Made by a program: the position numbers and the translations under genes. The notes under the pieces were generated by a model. It did not search any database and was not told the DNA's origin. It saw only the letters and a list, made by a program, of their open reading frames with translations. Source: Candidatus Krumholzibacteriota bacterium (lineage in GTDB: Bacteria > Krumholzibacteriota > Krumholzibacteriia > JAJRXK01). From it: 64,000 nucleotides of DNA. The DNA is taken from the NCBI GenBank assembly GCA_029262065.1, contig JAJDAC010000027.1, forward strand, positions 1-64,000. The letters are read 5' to 3'. This document shows, one piece after another, positions 8,805 through 18,643 of the stretch (within the stretch, counting starts at the first letter, position 1; every line of letters begins with the position of its first letter).

Positions 8805-10103
8805 CTAGGAACCGGCGACCTGAGCGAACGATTTCGCGGCCGCCTCCAACGTGAATTCCACTTCTTCGGCGCCATGGGCCGCGCTTACGAAGAAGGCCTC
8901 GAACGGTGAAGGCGCCAGATAAACGCCGTGTTCGAGCATGGCCGCGTGGAACCTATAGAAGGTATCCGTATCGGTGGCCGCCGCCTCATCGAAGTTTCGC
9001 ACGGGCGTCGGCGAGAAGTAGGCGCAGCCCATACTGCCCACGCTCTGGACGGTGATCTGAATATCGACCTTGGCCGCCGCCCTGGTCAGGCCTTCGCCAA
9101 TGGTCTGCGTGGTTCGCTCAAGCTGGTCGAAGAAATCTGGATCGCGCATGATGATGTCCAGCGTGGCGAGACCCGCGGCGACCGCGATGGGATTGCCGCT
9201 GAGCGTTCCCGCTTGATACACCTTGCCGGCGGGACTGATGTGTTGCATGAGATGCGCAGCGCCACCGTACGCACCCAACGGCAGACCGCCGCCTACAACC
9301 TTACCGAACGCTACCAGGTCCGGAGCCACGCCAAAGCGGCCCTGTGCACTCTGGGCTCCCACCCGAAAGCCGGTCATCACTTCGTCGTAGATGAGCAACG
9401 CCCCGTTCCTGGTGCACAGCTCACGCATTCCCTCCAGGTACCCGTCCACGGGCGGCACACAACCCATGTTGCCCGCCACCGGTTCCACGATGACCGCCGC
9501 GATATCGCTCCCGTGCCTTGCGAACAGTTCGGTCAACGAGGCCAGGTCGTTGTACGGAGCAGTAAGCGTGTCGGCCGCGGTGCCCTCGGGAACCCCCGGG
9601 CTGCTGGGCACGCCGTGCGTGGCCAGCCCGCTGCCGGCTTCTATGAGAAACGCGTCACCGTGACCGTGGTAGCAACCAATGAACTTCACGAATTTCGCGC
9701 GGCCGGTCACGCCACGCGCCAATCGTACCGCGCTCATGGTGGCCTCGGTGCCGCTGTTCACCAGCCGTACCATTTCCACCTGCGGCATCAGCTGGCACAG
9801 GCGCTCGGCCAACTCCACTTCGCGCGCGGTCGGCGCACCGAAACTGGTACCGTTGCGCGCGGCCTGTTCCACGGCCCGCACCACCTCGGGATGGGCATGA
9901 CCGACAATGAGCGGGCCCCAACTCCCGACATAGTCCACGTAGCGATGCCCGTCCTCGTCGAACAGGTACGCGCCCTTGCCCTTCACGATGAACGGCGGCG
10001 AGACATGCGCGGAAGCGAACGCGCGCACCGGGCTGTTCACGCCGCCGGGAATGACCGCGCGGCCACGTTCAAGCAACTTCTGACTCTTGGATTGATCGAG
10101 CAC
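8805..10103 (-). CDS. hemL: Glutamate-1-semialdehyde 2,1-aminomutase
   Basis: 432 residues, normal length. This PLP enzyme converts glutamate-1-semialdehyde to 5-aminolaevulinate in the C5 route to haem. The PLP lysine lies in AFGKVVGGGLPLGAYGG (~residue 268), with YHGHGDAFL, IYDEVMTGFR and the N-terminal IPGGVNSPVRAF motif all present. It starts at GTG 10103, seven bases after GAGGAG, 14 bases after hemB. Its presence shows that 5-aminolaevulinate comes from glutamyl-tRNA; hemA is not in this window. Confidence 0.96.
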   Translation of the reverse strand: MLDQSKSQKLLERGRAVIPGGVNSPVRAFASAHVSPPFIVKGKGAYLFDEDGHRYVDYVGSWGPLIVGHAHPEVVRAVEQAARNGTSFGAPTAREVELAERLCQLMPQVEMVRLVNSGTEATMSAVRLARGVTGRAKFVKFIGCYHGHGDAFLIEAGSGLATHGVPSSPGVPEGTAADTLTAPYNDLASLTELFARHGSDIAAVIVEPVAGNMGCVPPVDGYLEGMRELCTRNGALLIYDEVMTGFRVGAQSAQGRFGVAPDLVAFGKVVGGGLPLGAYGGAAHLMQHISPAGKVYQAGTLSGNPIAVAAGLATLDIIMRDPDFFDQLERTTQTIGEGLTRAAAKVDIQITVQSVGSMGCAYFSPTPVRNFDEAAATDTDTFYRFHAAMLEHGVYLAPSPFEAFFVSAAHGAEEVEFTLEAAAKSFAQVAGS

Positions 10104-10117
10104 CCGTTGTCTCCTCG

Positions 10118-11101
10118 TTACTCGGCCCAGCCGGCCTTCAACAATCGTGCGGCGTCTATCGCGCCGTAGGTAAGGATCATGTCGGCCCCCGCGCGCCGAA
10201 ACGAAACCATGGTCTCCATGAGCACCTTGTCGTAGTCGATCCAGTCGTTGGCGGCCGCGGCCTTGAGCATGGCGTACTCGCCGCTCACGTGATAGACGCC
10301 GGTGGGCAGACCAAACGTGGTCTTCACCCGGTACAGGATATCGAGATAGGGAGTCCCCGGCTTCACCATGACCATATCGGCGCCTTCGGCCACATCCAGC
10401 TCCACTTCGCGTATCGCTTCGTCGCCGTTGGCGGGGTCCATCTGGTAGCCCTTGCGATCACCAAACTGAGGCGGTGACTCGGCGGCATCGCGAAACGGAC
10501 CATAGTAGGAACTGGCATACTTGGCCGCGTAGCTCAGTATGGGAATGTCGGGGAATCCCGCGTCGTCCAACGCGTCGCGAATGGCGCCCACGCGCCCGTC
10601 CATCATATCGCTGGGGGCAATAACGTCGGCACCGGCCTGCGCGTGCGACACGGCTTCGCGGGCCAACAGTTCGAGCGTTTCGTCGTTTGCAACGTCGCCG
10701 TTGTCAATTACACCGCAATGACCGTGGTCCGTGTATTCGCACATGCAAACGTCGGTAATGACGTTCAGACTGGGCAGCGATTTCTTCAACGCCTTCACGG
10801 CCTGCTGGATGATGCCATCGTCGGCGTAGGCTTCGCTACCTACCGAATCCTTCGAGGCGGGGATGCCAAACAAGATGGTCGACATGACGCCCACGTCCAT
10901 GGCCTCGCCCATGAGGTCCACGAGTGAATCGATGGACAGTTGATACTGTCCGGGCATGGAACGGATTTCCTTGCGCACGCCAGAACCCGGCACGATAAAC
11001 GTGGGGTAGATGAGTTGCGCCGCGTCGAGCCGGGTTTCGCGAACCATGGCGCGCAATTGAGGTGTCTTGCGTAAACGGCGCATGCGGCGCTGGGGAAACA
11101 T
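10118..11101 (-). CDS. hemB: Delta-aminolaevulinic acid dehydratase (porphobilinogen synthase)
   Basis: 327 residues. It condenses two 5-aminolaevulinates to porphobilinogen. The Zn-type cysteine site is visible as [14 protein letters not shown] (~residue 120), and the Schiff-base lysines lie in [17 protein letters not shown] and [11 protein letters not shown]. The start is ATG 11101 after AAGGAG and overlaps the hemC stop by one base (TGATG), indicating translational coupling; in-frame codons further upstream belong to antisense hemC. Confidence 0.96.
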   Translation of the reverse strand: MFPQRRMRRLRKTPQLRAMVRETRLDAAQLIYPTFIVPGSGVRKEIRSMPGQYQLSIDSLVDLMGEAMDVGVMSTILFGIPASKDSVGSEAYADDGIIQQAVKALKKSLPSLNVITDVCMCEYTDHGHCGVIDNGDVANDETLELLAREAVSHAQAGADVIAPSDMMDGRVGAIRDALDDAGFPDIPILSYAAKYASSYYGPFRDAAESPPQFGDRKGYQMDPANGDEAIREVELDVAEGADMVMVKPGTPYLDILYRVKTTFGLPTGVYHVSGEYAMLKAAAANDWIDYDKVLMETMVSFRRAGADMILTYGAIDAARLLKAGWAE

Positions 11102-12036
11102 CACAGCTCTCCTTCTTTGGCCGCGCGCACGATATCCGCACCGCCCTGATCGAGTAGTTCGTGGGCTACCTGGCGCCCCAGTTCCTGTGGATCGGTGCCG
11201 CGGGCTTCGGCCGCGAGCACCTTCGACCCATCCGGCCTTCCCAGGCGCGCGCGCAACCACAGTCGCTCGCCACGTTCCCAGACACAATGCCCCGCCAACG
11301 GCACCACACATCCACCCGCCACCGCGGTCAGCAGAGATCGCTCGGCCCACACGCAGGGGGCCAGCGAGGGATCGTGACAGGCCAACGCCAACTCTCCGGC
11401 GCCGTCGTTCTTGCGTGTCTCCAGGCCCAGAACGCCCTGTGCGACCGCGGGCAACATGGTGTCCACGCCGATCCACTCGGTAACCAGATCCGACCACCCC
11501 AAACGCTTCACGCCCGCGGCGGCCAGGATCATGGCATCGAAATCGCCGCGTTTGAATTTTTCCATGCGTGTGTTCAGGTTTCCACGCAGGGGAACGACTT
11601 TCACATTGGGCACACGGTTCAACAGTTGACTGCGCCGACGCAGACTACCCGTGGCCACGGTTGTGTCGGCATTTTCTCCCGCCTGGGCCAGGGTCAAACC
11701 AGCTTTGTGGAACCACACGTCCCGAGGATCTTCACGCGGGGAAAACGCCACCAGCTCCAGGTCGTCGGACAACAGTTGGGCCGGAACGTCCTTCAGGCTG
11801 TGCACGGCCAGATCGATTTCTTCGTCGAGCAACCGACGCTCGAGCGTCTGCGTGAAGATTCCCACGGTACCCAGCTGGGTAAGATCGGTGGTGACATCCC
11901 GATCACCGTGGCTGGTTACCTCGATGATCTCGATATCCACTTCGGGATAGGTCCGTGCAATGGTGTCGCGAACCCAGTGTGCCTGCCATAGCGCCAGCGC
12001 ACTGCCCCGGGTTCCAATACGTAGCCGACGACTCAT
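11101..12036 (-). CDS. hemC: Porphobilinogen deaminase (hydroxymethylbilane synthase)
   Basis: 311 residues. It polymerises four porphobilinogens into hydroxymethylbilane. The N-terminal [16 protein letters not shown] and the central [12 protein letters not shown] motif are classical, and the dipyrromethane-cofactor cysteine is in [13 protein letters not shown] (~residue 240). ATG 12036 overlaps the hemG stop by four bases (ATGA). No hemD follows, so uroporphyrinogen-III synthase must be encoded elsewhere. Confidence 0.96.
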   Translation of the reverse strand: MSRRLRIGTRGSALALWQAHWVRDTIARTYPEVDIEIIEVTSHGDRDVTTDLTQLGTVGIFTQTLERRLLDEEIDLAVHSLKDVPAQLLSDDLELVAFSPREDPRDVWFHKAGLTLAQAGENADTTVATGSLRRRSQLLNRVPNVKVVPLRGNLNTRMEKFKRGDFDAMILAAAGVKRLGWSDLVTEWIGVDTMLPAVAQGVLGLETRKNDGAGELALACHDPSLAPCVWAERSLLTAVAGGCVVPLAGHCVWERGERLWLRARLGRPDGSKVLAAEARGTDPQELGRQVAHELLDQGGADIVRAAKEGEL

Positions 12037-13520
12037 GCGGTGGCTCCGTTGGCGGCTGGTACCTGGGTCAGGAATTCGAGCACCTGGCTCGAAACCACTT
12101 CCGAGTGGGCCACGCAGTGGTTCACGCCAATACCCGCCACGCTGTTACCGGTGAGAAACACACCAGGAGGCAACGCTTCCCGGGCGCTGGCGATACGATC
12201 GTCGTGGCCGCGCTCGTATTGAGGAATTCCCGCGGACCAGCGGGCCACGTGTACAAATGAAGGCTCGCCCTTGATGCCGTACACCGGCGTGATCTCGCGC
12301 AGAACCAGAGATACCAGCTCCTCGTCCGTGAGTTCGTTTGCACCCGGGTCGTGGGCGCCACCTACCATGGTGCGTAGAAGAACCGTTCCCTCGGGGCTGC
12401 GCCCTTCGAAAATCGAACTGGTCCACAGGGTTCCCAGCGATCGCAAGTGTTCCTTGCGAGGAACCAATGCCCCGAAACCCAGCAGGTCATGAGATACCTG
12501 CGCGCGGGAAAAGCCCGTGCATACCACGTGGACTCCCGCGACTGACACCTCCCCCAACGAACGCGCGGCGGGCGGGGCCAACTCGGCCACCAACTGGGCC
12601 GCCACGGGCGCAGGCACCGCCAGCACGACCGCGTCGACGTCCCACGTTTCTGCGCCGGCTACCACACGAAAATCTCCAGCGTCACTTCGAATGACACGGC
12701 TAGCCGTGAGATTCGTTCGGATATGATCCTCGCCCAACGCCTGCGCCAGCGAATCCGTCAGCTGCCCCATACCACCGCGGAACGAATGCAACACGCCGGC
12801 CGCAGACGCCACGGACCGCTCCGTCTCGGGCGCATCATCTTTGCCAGAGGCATTGTTGGAATTCGCGTTCGCGGCTCTTGCGCGGCGAGCCAACACGCGC
12901 GCGCGTACTTCTCGGCGTTTTTCCCGCAGCGCCTTGAGCAGGCCGCCGTACTTCTGTTCCATCTCGGCCACGCGGGGAAAAGCCGCGCGTAGACTCAATC
13001 TATCTACATCACCCGCGAAAATGCCACTGACCATGCTGTCCAGCAGCACCTGAGTGAACTCCTTGCCCAGGCGCCGCCGGCCAAACTCACCGATGGTCTC
13101 ATCCTTGTCACCGCGGTAGGGCTTCACGAAGAACTCACAGCCGGCGCGCACACGACCCCATCGTGACAACAAAGGGCTGCGCATGAACTTCACGGGGTTC
13201 ATCTCCAGCTCGTGTAGCGTACCCCGACGCAATAGGAAGCGACGGCGAGCTGAATCGTGGCTGCGGACCAGAGAGTCGCGAAGCCCCAGATCATCCACCA
13301 ACCGTAGCGTGGCCGGTTCATTGTCGAGAAAACCATTGGGGCCAGCTTCGCAGACGTATCCATCGCGAACGTCGGTGCGGATCTTTCCACCCACACGTTC
13401 GCTCTCGACCACGCCCACCTGTACGTCGAACGATTGCTCGGAGGCCGTGCGCAGAATCCTGTACGCGGTGGCCAACCCGGCCACACCGCCACCAATGATC
13501 GCTACACGTCGGGTGGTCAC
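12033..13520 (-). CDS. hemG: Protoporphyrinogen oxidase (HemY type, FAD)
   Basis: 495 residues, the oxygen-dependent FAD enzyme (called HemY in Bacillus, HemG in many annotations) that oxidises protoporphyrinogen or coproporphyrinogen. The FAD dinucleotide-binding motif VAIIGGGVAGLATAYRI opens the protein, followed by GGKIRTDVRDGYVCEAGPNGFL. A low-complexity Ala/Asn/Asp insert lies at ~215-240. The C-terminal LTGNSVAGIGVNHCVAHSEVV is the second FAD contact. The GTG start (13520) overlaps the hemE stop by four bases. Whether it acts in the coproporphyrin- or protoporphyrin-dependent branch cannot be told here. Confidence 0.93.
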   Translation of the reverse strand: MTTRRVAIIGGGVAGLATAYRILRTASEQSFDVQVGVVESERVGGKIRTDVRDGYVCEAGPNGFLDNEPATLRLVDDLGLRDSLVRSHDSARRRFLLRRGTLHELEMNPVKFMRSPLLSRWGRVRAGCEFFVKPYRGDKDETIGEFGRRRLGKEFTQVLLDSMVSGIFAGDVDRLSLRAAFPRVAEMEQKYGGLLKALREKRREVRARVLARRARAANANSNNASGKDDAPETERSVASAAGVLHSFRGGMGQLTDSLAQALGEDHIRTNLTASRVIRSDAGDFRVVAGAETWDVDAVVLAVPAPVAAQLVAELAPPAARSLGEVSVAGVHVVCTGFSRAQVSHDLLGFGALVPRKEHLRSLGTLWTSSIFEGRSPEGTVLLRTMVGGAHDPGANELTDEELVSLVLREITPVYGIKGEPSFVHVARWSAGIPQYERGHDDRIASAREALPPGVFLTGNSVAGIGVNHCVAHSEVVSSQVLEFLTQVPAANGATA

Positions 13521-14566
13521 GACGATGCCGAGCGATCGGACGCCCGCACGGTTTCCACGAACGCCTGCACGCTGTCGAGCGGCGTCTGTGGAATCACCCC
13601 GTGTCCCAGATTTACGATGTATCCGGGGCGCCCGTCCATTTCCTGCAGCATGCGGTTGGTACGCTGAGCAACCACCTCGGGAGACGAAAGCAACACCAGT
13701 GGGTCCAGGTTCCCCTGTATTCCTACGTTACTGGGTACCTTGCGATTCACCTCACGCAGCGTGGATCGCCAGTCGACACCTACGATAGTGCTACCGGCCG
13801 CGCTCTGCGCCGACAACAGCGATGGATTGCCATTTACGTAGTAGATCGTGGGCGCGCCGGTCTGGGCCACGCGATCGAAGACCTGGCGAGCGTAAGGCAA
13901 TGCAAACTCTTCGTAGTCGTCGGGATGCAGCAAACCGGCCCACGTGTCGAAGAGCTGGACTGCGTCGGCGCCGTGCTCCAACTGGGCCACCATGTACTCG
14001 CCGATCTGTTCGGCCAACAGTTGCAACAGCTCCCGAGCCAGCTCGGGCTGACGGAACATCATCTGTTTCACCTTGGGAAACAGTTTCGAGCCCATTCCCT
14101 CCACCAGGTAGCAGAACAACGTGAACGGAGCGCCGGCAAATCCCAGCAGGGCCTTCGAAGGATCCAACTGGGAGCGGGTGAGCGACAACGCTTCGTGCAC
14201 CCAGGGCATGCCCGTAACCGCGTCCACCCGCTTCAGGCGCTCGAGCGCCTTGGCGTCATCGAATGGCTCGGCCAGACGTGGACCGCCCTCGGGAAACTCG
14301 AACGGAGCCCCCATGGCAATCAGCGGAATGAGAATGTCGCTGAAGATGATGGCCGCGTCGAAATCGTAACGGCGAATCGGTTGCAGTGTGACTTCGCTGG
14401 CCAGCTCTGGCGTGTGACACATGTCCAGGAAACTTGCAGTCTTGCGAACCTCGCGATACTCCGGCAGGTAACGCCCCGCTTGGCGCATCATCCAGACGGG
14501 CGGACGAGGAACTTTTTCGCGACGACAGGCCTTCAGGAACAGGCAGTCGGCGTTGACGCTCGGCAT
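13517..14566 (-). CDS. hemE: Uroporphyrinogen decarboxylase
   Basis: 349 residues, first gene of the haem operon. It decarboxylates the four acetates of uroporphyrinogen III to give coproporphyrinogen III. Signature motifs are PVWMMRQAGRYLPEYR near residue 23, the aspartate in FSDIL, GFAGAPFTLFCYLVEG, and the C-terminal GYIVNLGHGVIPQTPLDSVQAFVETV. ATG 14566 follows GAGGG at four bases; an in-frame extension to 15031 is antisense to the next gene and is rejected. Confidence 0.96.
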   Translation of the reverse strand: MPSVNADCLFLKACRREKVPRPPVWMMRQAGRYLPEYREVRKTASFLDMCHTPELASEVTLQPIRRYDFDAAIIFSDILIPLIAMGAPFEFPEGGPRLAEPFDDAKALERLKRVDAVTGMPWVHEALSLTRSQLDPSKALLGFAGAPFTLFCYLVEGMGSKLFPKVKQMMFRQPELARELLQLLAEQIGEYMVAQLEHGADAVQLFDTWAGLLHPDDYEEFALPYARQVFDRVAQTGAPTIYYVNGNPSLLSAQSAAGSTIVGVDWRSTLREVNRKVPSNVGIQGNLDPLVLLSSPEVVAQRTNRMLQEMDGRPGYIVNLGHGVIPQTPLDSVQAFVETVRASDRSASS

Positions 14567-14617
14567 GCTACCCTCGGGGCAAGAGGCGGGAATTGAACTA
14601 TCGTATGTACGTAGCTC

Positions 14618-14646
14618 AGAGTAGATACGAGCCGCATACGGGTCAA
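14618..14646 (-). promoter_or_regulatory. Candidate promoter of the haem operon
   Basis: Reading leftward, TTGACC (14646-14641) and TACTCT (14623-14618) are 17 bases apart, and the predicted start point lies about 45 bases before the hemE ATG. The -10 is a weak match, so this is a tentative sigma-70-type assignment. Confidence 0.35.
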
Positions 14647-14656
14647 GGTGTGGGCC

Positions 14657-15298
14657 ATGGAAAATCAAGGGAATCAAGGGCTTACTCCGCCAATGCGTGA
14701 ACATCGCCGCACCCGGTACGGCCCGGCCACGGTGTTGGCGGTAGTAGTCGCCATGGTGGCCTTGTGGTTGGCCCCCACCCGGTGGCTGCTGGAACATCGA
14801 GCCCCGTCGGCGGAAGATTTCGACAGCCGAGCCCGTGCGCTCGCTGACCGGTTCGACCAGTCCGTACGAATCATTCCCACCCTTTCCCCGCCCGGACCCG
14901 CACCCCACGAGGCTGAGCCGGTGGTGGTCCAGATCGAGATTCCCGTCGACGCGCCGGTGGAGATCAAGACCGACGTCGAGGGCACCGGGTCGGCCAGGGA
15001 AAAATGGTCCTACGACCCCCTCACCGCCCACGCGTTCGGTCGAGACGCGCTGCTCGCGCCCGCCGATCGGCCTACCGCCATTCTCCTGAGTGGACTAAAC
15101 GCCAAAGGGCTGAGTGCCGAGGCCATGGGAGCATTCGCCGGAGCGGATACGTCCCTGGTGGCCAGGGCCCGGGAGAACTTCACCACGGTGGCCGCGTCTC
15201 TCTTCCGCCGGGAGATCCCCGACTACTGCGAACAACAGCGTCAGAGGCGCCTGGACAAGTATTGGGACCGCTACATCGTGGGCGACGGAAGCCAATAA
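14657..15298 (+). CDS. Single-pass membrane protein of unknown function
   Basis: About 213 residues with one hydrophobic segment (TVLAVVVAMVALWLAP, ~residues 23-40) and a charged, Pro-rich then helical periplasmic or cytoplasmic part ending in FRREIPDYCEQQRQRRLDKYWDRYIVGDGSQ. I do not recognise a family. Starts at ATG 14657, GTG 14648 or a later ATG (14694) are all possible. It is divergent from the haem operon and 77 bases before the exported EEP-domain gene. Confidence 0.6.
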   Translation: MENQGNQGLTPPMREHRRTRYGPATVLAVVVAMVALWLAPTRWLLEHRAPSAEDFDSRARALADRFDQSVRIIPTLSPPGPAPHEAEPVVVQIEIPVDAPVEIKTDVEGTGSAREKWSYDPLTAHAFGRDALLAPADRPTAILLSGLNAKGLSAEAMGAFAGADTSLVARARENFTTVAASLFRREIPDYCEQQRQRRLDKYWDRYIVGDGSQ

Positions 15299-15375
15299 CG
15301 CCTCTTTGCCTTTTCGCATGGTATGCTTGTGAATTGAGCGCTCCACACCAAGACATTCAACGAAAGCCGTCGTCC

Positions 15376-17163
15376 ATGCGAATCAGCCTTCTCATAGCCC
15401 TGACCCTGGCTGCGTTGACCGGCCCCGCGCAAGGCGGCCAGAGCCTACCCATCGTTCTGGATGGATCGTTCGACGACTGGTCGGGGGTGGCCTCCAGCTT
15501 CACCGATCCCGCGGGCGATGACGGCAGCTCGAACGTGGACTTCGGTCAGGTATGGTTCGCCAACGATCAAGACTATCTATACCTGCGATTCGAAACGGGA
15601 ACCGAGGTCCAGGGCGATGAAGGTCAGTCGCTTACCATGTACCTGGACACCGACAACGACGCCGGCACGGGCCAATCCACCGGCGGCATCGGCGCCGACC
15701 TGGTGTGGAACCTGGGTAGCCGATCGGGAACGTTCTACACCCCTGGCGCCAACTCCATCGGTCACGCCGATATCGGACTGCTGTTGGGCCCCACGGTCAG
15801 CAACACCGAGTTCGAAATAGCGCTGCGCCGTGACGCAGTTCCCGCGGGTGGTCAGGCGCTGTTCCCGGGCAACCAGATCCGTCTGTTCCTGCGCGACGAA
15901 TCGGGTGGCGGCGACCGCGTTCCCGACGGTGGTAGCCTGTCCTACGATTTCGATGCCACGACACAGCCCACGCCTCCGTTGTCGTTGGCCCGTGACATGG
16001 CGGACCATGTCCGCGTCGCGTCCTACAACATCGAACAAGACGGATTGTTCGAAGGCGGCAGTCGAGAAGATGCACTGGATCGCCACTTCGACGCCATCGA
16101 CGCCGACGTGTGGGTCATCAGCGAGGTGTGGAACCATGACGCCAGCGAAGTGTTGGCCATGGTCGAACAGTTCCTACCCAGCGGTCCGGGCGAGAGTTGG
16201 AACGCCGTCAAGCGCGACGGGGGCAACGTGATCGTGAGTCGCTTCCCCATTACCCAGAGCTGGGAGATCTTCCCGGGGCATCGGCTGACCGGCGCTCTGC
16301 TGGACCTGAGGCCACAGATCGACAGTGACCTGCTGGTCGTCGCCAATCATTGGCGTTGTTGCACGGCCGACAGCGAGCGTCAGGACGAGGCCGACGCGCT
16401 GGTGGAATTCCTTCGCGACGCGAAGACCGTGGGCGGCGTAATCGACCTGCCCGACGGCACGCCCATGGTCGCGGCCGGAGATTTCAATCTGGTGGGTCTG
16501 TCGCAACAGATCACCACCCTGCTCACCGGCGATATCCAGGACGAAGGCCAGTTCGGCGCCGACGCCGCACCCGACTGGAACAACCTGCCGTTCGTATTTC
16601 CGCCGTCGCGCCATCCTGAACAGCGCGTGGGCTGGACATGGCGGCGCGATAGCAGCAGCTTCTACCCGGGCATCCTCGACTGGATCTTCTACGGAGCCAA
16701 CGATCTCAACCTGGGCAACCATTTCATCCTGGACTCGCGCACGCTTTCAGCCAGCACGCTGTCGGCATTGGGCATGTCGACCGGCGACTCACCGCTGGCC
16801 AGCGATCACTCGCCACGCGTAGCCGATTTCAGTCTAAAGGTAAGCACCGCCACGCCGCCTTCGGTGGGATCGTCGGGTGGTTCGTCAGCGTGGTTTCACC
16901 GCAACGTTCCCAACCCGTTCAATCCGGCTACGCAGATCGTGTTCGAACTTGGGGTTGAGACCGTGGCCTCGCTTACGGTATTCGACGCGCGAGGACGCGA
17001 GATTCGTACGTTTGACGCCCGCCAACGGAGTGCGGGCATCCACCGGGTTGTCTGGGACGGCCGCGACGACCGGGGGCAATTAATGGCGTCAGGCGTGTAC
17101 CTGGTCCAATTGCAGGCCGCGCGTCAACCCTCGGTGGCCCAGTCGATCGTGCTGGTTCGCTGA
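15376..17163 (+). CDS. Exported endonuclease/exonuclease/phosphatase-domain protein with FlgD-like sorting domain
   Basis: 595 residues. A signal peptide (MRISLLIALTLAALTGPAQG) is followed by a beta-sandwich region (~25-205: IVLDGSFDDW and acidic DTDNDAGTGQ), an EEP-type domain (~215-500) with RVASYNIEQDGLF, ADVWVISEVWN, VVANHWRC, MVAAGDFNLVG and the terminal SDHSPRVADF, and a C-terminal FlgD/T9SS-like Ig domain (~515-595: NVPNPFNPATQIVF...WDGRDDRGQLMASGVYLVQL). The EEP residues expected for metal and catalysis (N, E, D-x-N, D-H) are all visible, so nuclease or phosphodiesterase activity outside the cell is likely. The C-terminal domain suggests surface export. Confidence 0.88.
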   Translation: MRISLLIALTLAALTGPAQGGQSLPIVLDGSFDDWSGVASSFTDPAGDDGSSNVDFGQVWFANDQDYLYLRFETGTEVQGDEGQSLTMYLDTDNDAGTGQSTGGIGADLVWNLGSRSGTFYTPGANSIGHADIGLLLGPTVSNTEFEIALRRDAVPAGGQALFPGNQIRLFLRDESGGGDRVPDGGSLSYDFDATTQPTPPLSLARDMADHVRVASYNIEQDGLFEGGSREDALDRHFDAIDADVWVISEVWNHDASEVLAMVEQFLPSGPGESWNAVKRDGGNVIVSRFPITQSWEIFPGHRLTGALLDLRPQIDSDLLVVANHWRCCTADSERQDEADALVEFLRDAKTVGGVIDLPDGTPMVAAGDFNLVGLSQQITTLLTGDIQDEGQFGADAAPDWNNLPFVFPPSRHPEQRVGWTWRRDSSSFYPGILDWIFYGANDLNLGNHFILDSRTLSASTLSALGMSTGDSPLASDHSPRVADFSLKVSTATPPSVGSSGGSSAWFHRNVPNPFNPATQIVFELGVETVASLTVFDARGREIRTFDARQRSAGIHRVVWDGRDDRGQLMASGVYLVQLQAARQPSVAQSIVLVR

Positions 17164-17232
17164 CGGCCAGGTTTCGTTGACGGTCGGGTAGGTCACGATT
17201 TCGCACCGGCGGCGAGAAACGCCGCACCAGGG

Positions 17233-17261
17233 TTGAGCCTTTGCATCGGCGTGACTACCTT
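17233..17261 (+). promoter_or_regulatory. Candidate promoter of nfeD-slipin
   Basis: TTGAGC (17233-17238) and TACCTT (17256-17261) are separated by 17 bases. Transcription would start near 17268, too close to ATG 17273 for a ribosome site but suitable for GTG 17288. The -10 match is weak. Confidence 0.3.
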
Positions 17262-17287
17262 GAGAGCCCTACATGCGAGGTGATATC

Positions 17288-18622
17288 GTGCCTCGATCGG
17301 TCACCGTGAAAAGTCGGCTGGGCGCTACTCTCGTGGCGCTCATGAGCCTCTTGCTACTGTTCCTACCTGGCCCGCGGTCATCGGCCAACGCCCAGACCGT
17401 GCACCTGCTGCCGTACGAGGGCGCCATCACTCCGGTGGCGTCCGAGTACATCGTCCAGGGTATCGAAGCCGCCGAAGATGCCGCGGTCGAAGCGGTGATC
17501 GTGCGTCTGGACACACCGGGCGGGCTCGATTCTTCCATGCGTGAAATCATCAAGGCCACGATGGCGTCCGATGTGCCGGTGATATTCTTCGTGGCGCCGG
17601 GCGGCAGCCGCGCCGCCAGCGCCGGGGTGTACATGACCATGGCGGCGCACGTAGCCGCGATGGCTCCGGGGACCAATATCGGATCGGCTTCGCCGGTGGC
17701 TATGATGGGCGCGGCCATGGACTCCACCATGTCGAAGAAGGTAACCAACGACGCGGTGGCTTACCTGGAGTCGATCGCCCAAAAACGCGGCCGCAACGCC
17801 GAGTGGGCCAAACGTTTCGTGGTTGATGCCGAGAACATCCCCGCCGAACGCGCCGTGGAAGAACGTGTGGTCGACCTGGTGGCCGACGACGTGCCCGGGC
17901 TTCTCGATGCCATCGACGGCTGGACGGTGGATGTCGACGGCGAGTCCTGGACGCTCGCCACGGCCAATGCCACCGTCGACGAGCGACCCATGAGCCTCCG
18001 TCTGGCGTTCCTGAAGCGACTCGTCGACCCGAACGTGGCGTACCTCCTTCTGTTGCTGGGCATCTACGGACTCTTCTTCGAACTCAGCAACCCCGGCGCA
18101 CTGGCTCCGGGAATTCTGGGTGGCATTTCGATTCTGTTGGCCTTGTACGCACTGAACAGCCTGCCCACGAACTTCGCGGGAATTGGCCTGATGGTCCTGG
18201 GCGTGATCATGCTCATACTGGAAGTGAAGATAACCAGCTACGGCGCGCTGAGTATCGGCGGGCTTGCATCGCTCGTGCTGGGCTCGCTCATGTTGTTCGA
18301 ATCGCCCGCCAGCTGGGCTCGCGTGAGTATGAAAGTTCTCATTCCCGCCCTCCTGGGTTTCTCGGCCTTCTTCCTGGTTTGCGCGTGGTTGGTCGTGCGC
18401 TCGCAACGTCGCCCGGTGAGCACGGGCATGGCGGCGCTCATTGGTGAGCACGGTCGAGTACTGAACGCGATCACGCCGGGAGAGCCGGGCAAGGTTGTAT
18501 TCCACGGAGAAGTGTGGGACGCCGTGGCGGATGAACCCGTCACCTCGGGCGCCTCGATCGAGGTGGTGGCCATAGAAGGACGCATCGCGCGCGTCCGCCA
18601 CCTCGCCACGCCCGAGATCTGA
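17288..18622 (+). CDS. NfeD1b-type membrane-bound serine protease
   Basis: About 444 residues. A signal/anchor segment is followed by a ClpP-class (SppA-like) protease domain (~30-225) with RLDTPGGLDSSMREII, the catalytic Ser in GGSRAASAGVYMTMAAH and the Lys in MSKKVTNDAVAYLESIA; then four to five membrane segments (~265-385) and a C-terminal OB-fold NfeD domain (GEHGRVLNAITPGEPGKVVFHGEVWDAVAD). NfeD proteases pair with and cleave stomatin/slipin proteins, whose gene follows 21 bases later. GTG 17288 is preferred because GAGGT lies nine bases upstream; ATG 17273 is in frame. Confidence 0.92.
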   Translation: MPRSVTVKSRLGATLVALMSLLLLFLPGPRSSANAQTVHLLPYEGAITPVASEYIVQGIEAAEDAAVEAVIVRLDTPGGLDSSMREIIKATMASDVPVIFFVAPGGSRAASAGVYMTMAAHVAAMAPGTNIGSASPVAMMGAAMDSTMSKKVTNDAVAYLESIAQKRGRNAEWAKRFVVDAENIPAERAVEERVVDLVADDVPGLLDAIDGWTVDVDGESWTLATANATVDERPMSLRLAFLKRLVDPNVAYLLLLLGIYGLFFELSNPGALAPGILGGISILLALYALNSLPTNFAGIGLMVLGVIMLILEVKITSYGALSIGGLASLVLGSLMLFESPASWARVSMKVLIPALLGFSAFFLVCAWLVVRSQRRPVSTGMAALIGEHGRVLNAITPGEPGKVVFHGEVWDAVADEPVTSGASIEVVAIEGRIARVRHLATPEI

Positions 18623-18643
18623 CCCTTCGCGAAAGGACCCATC

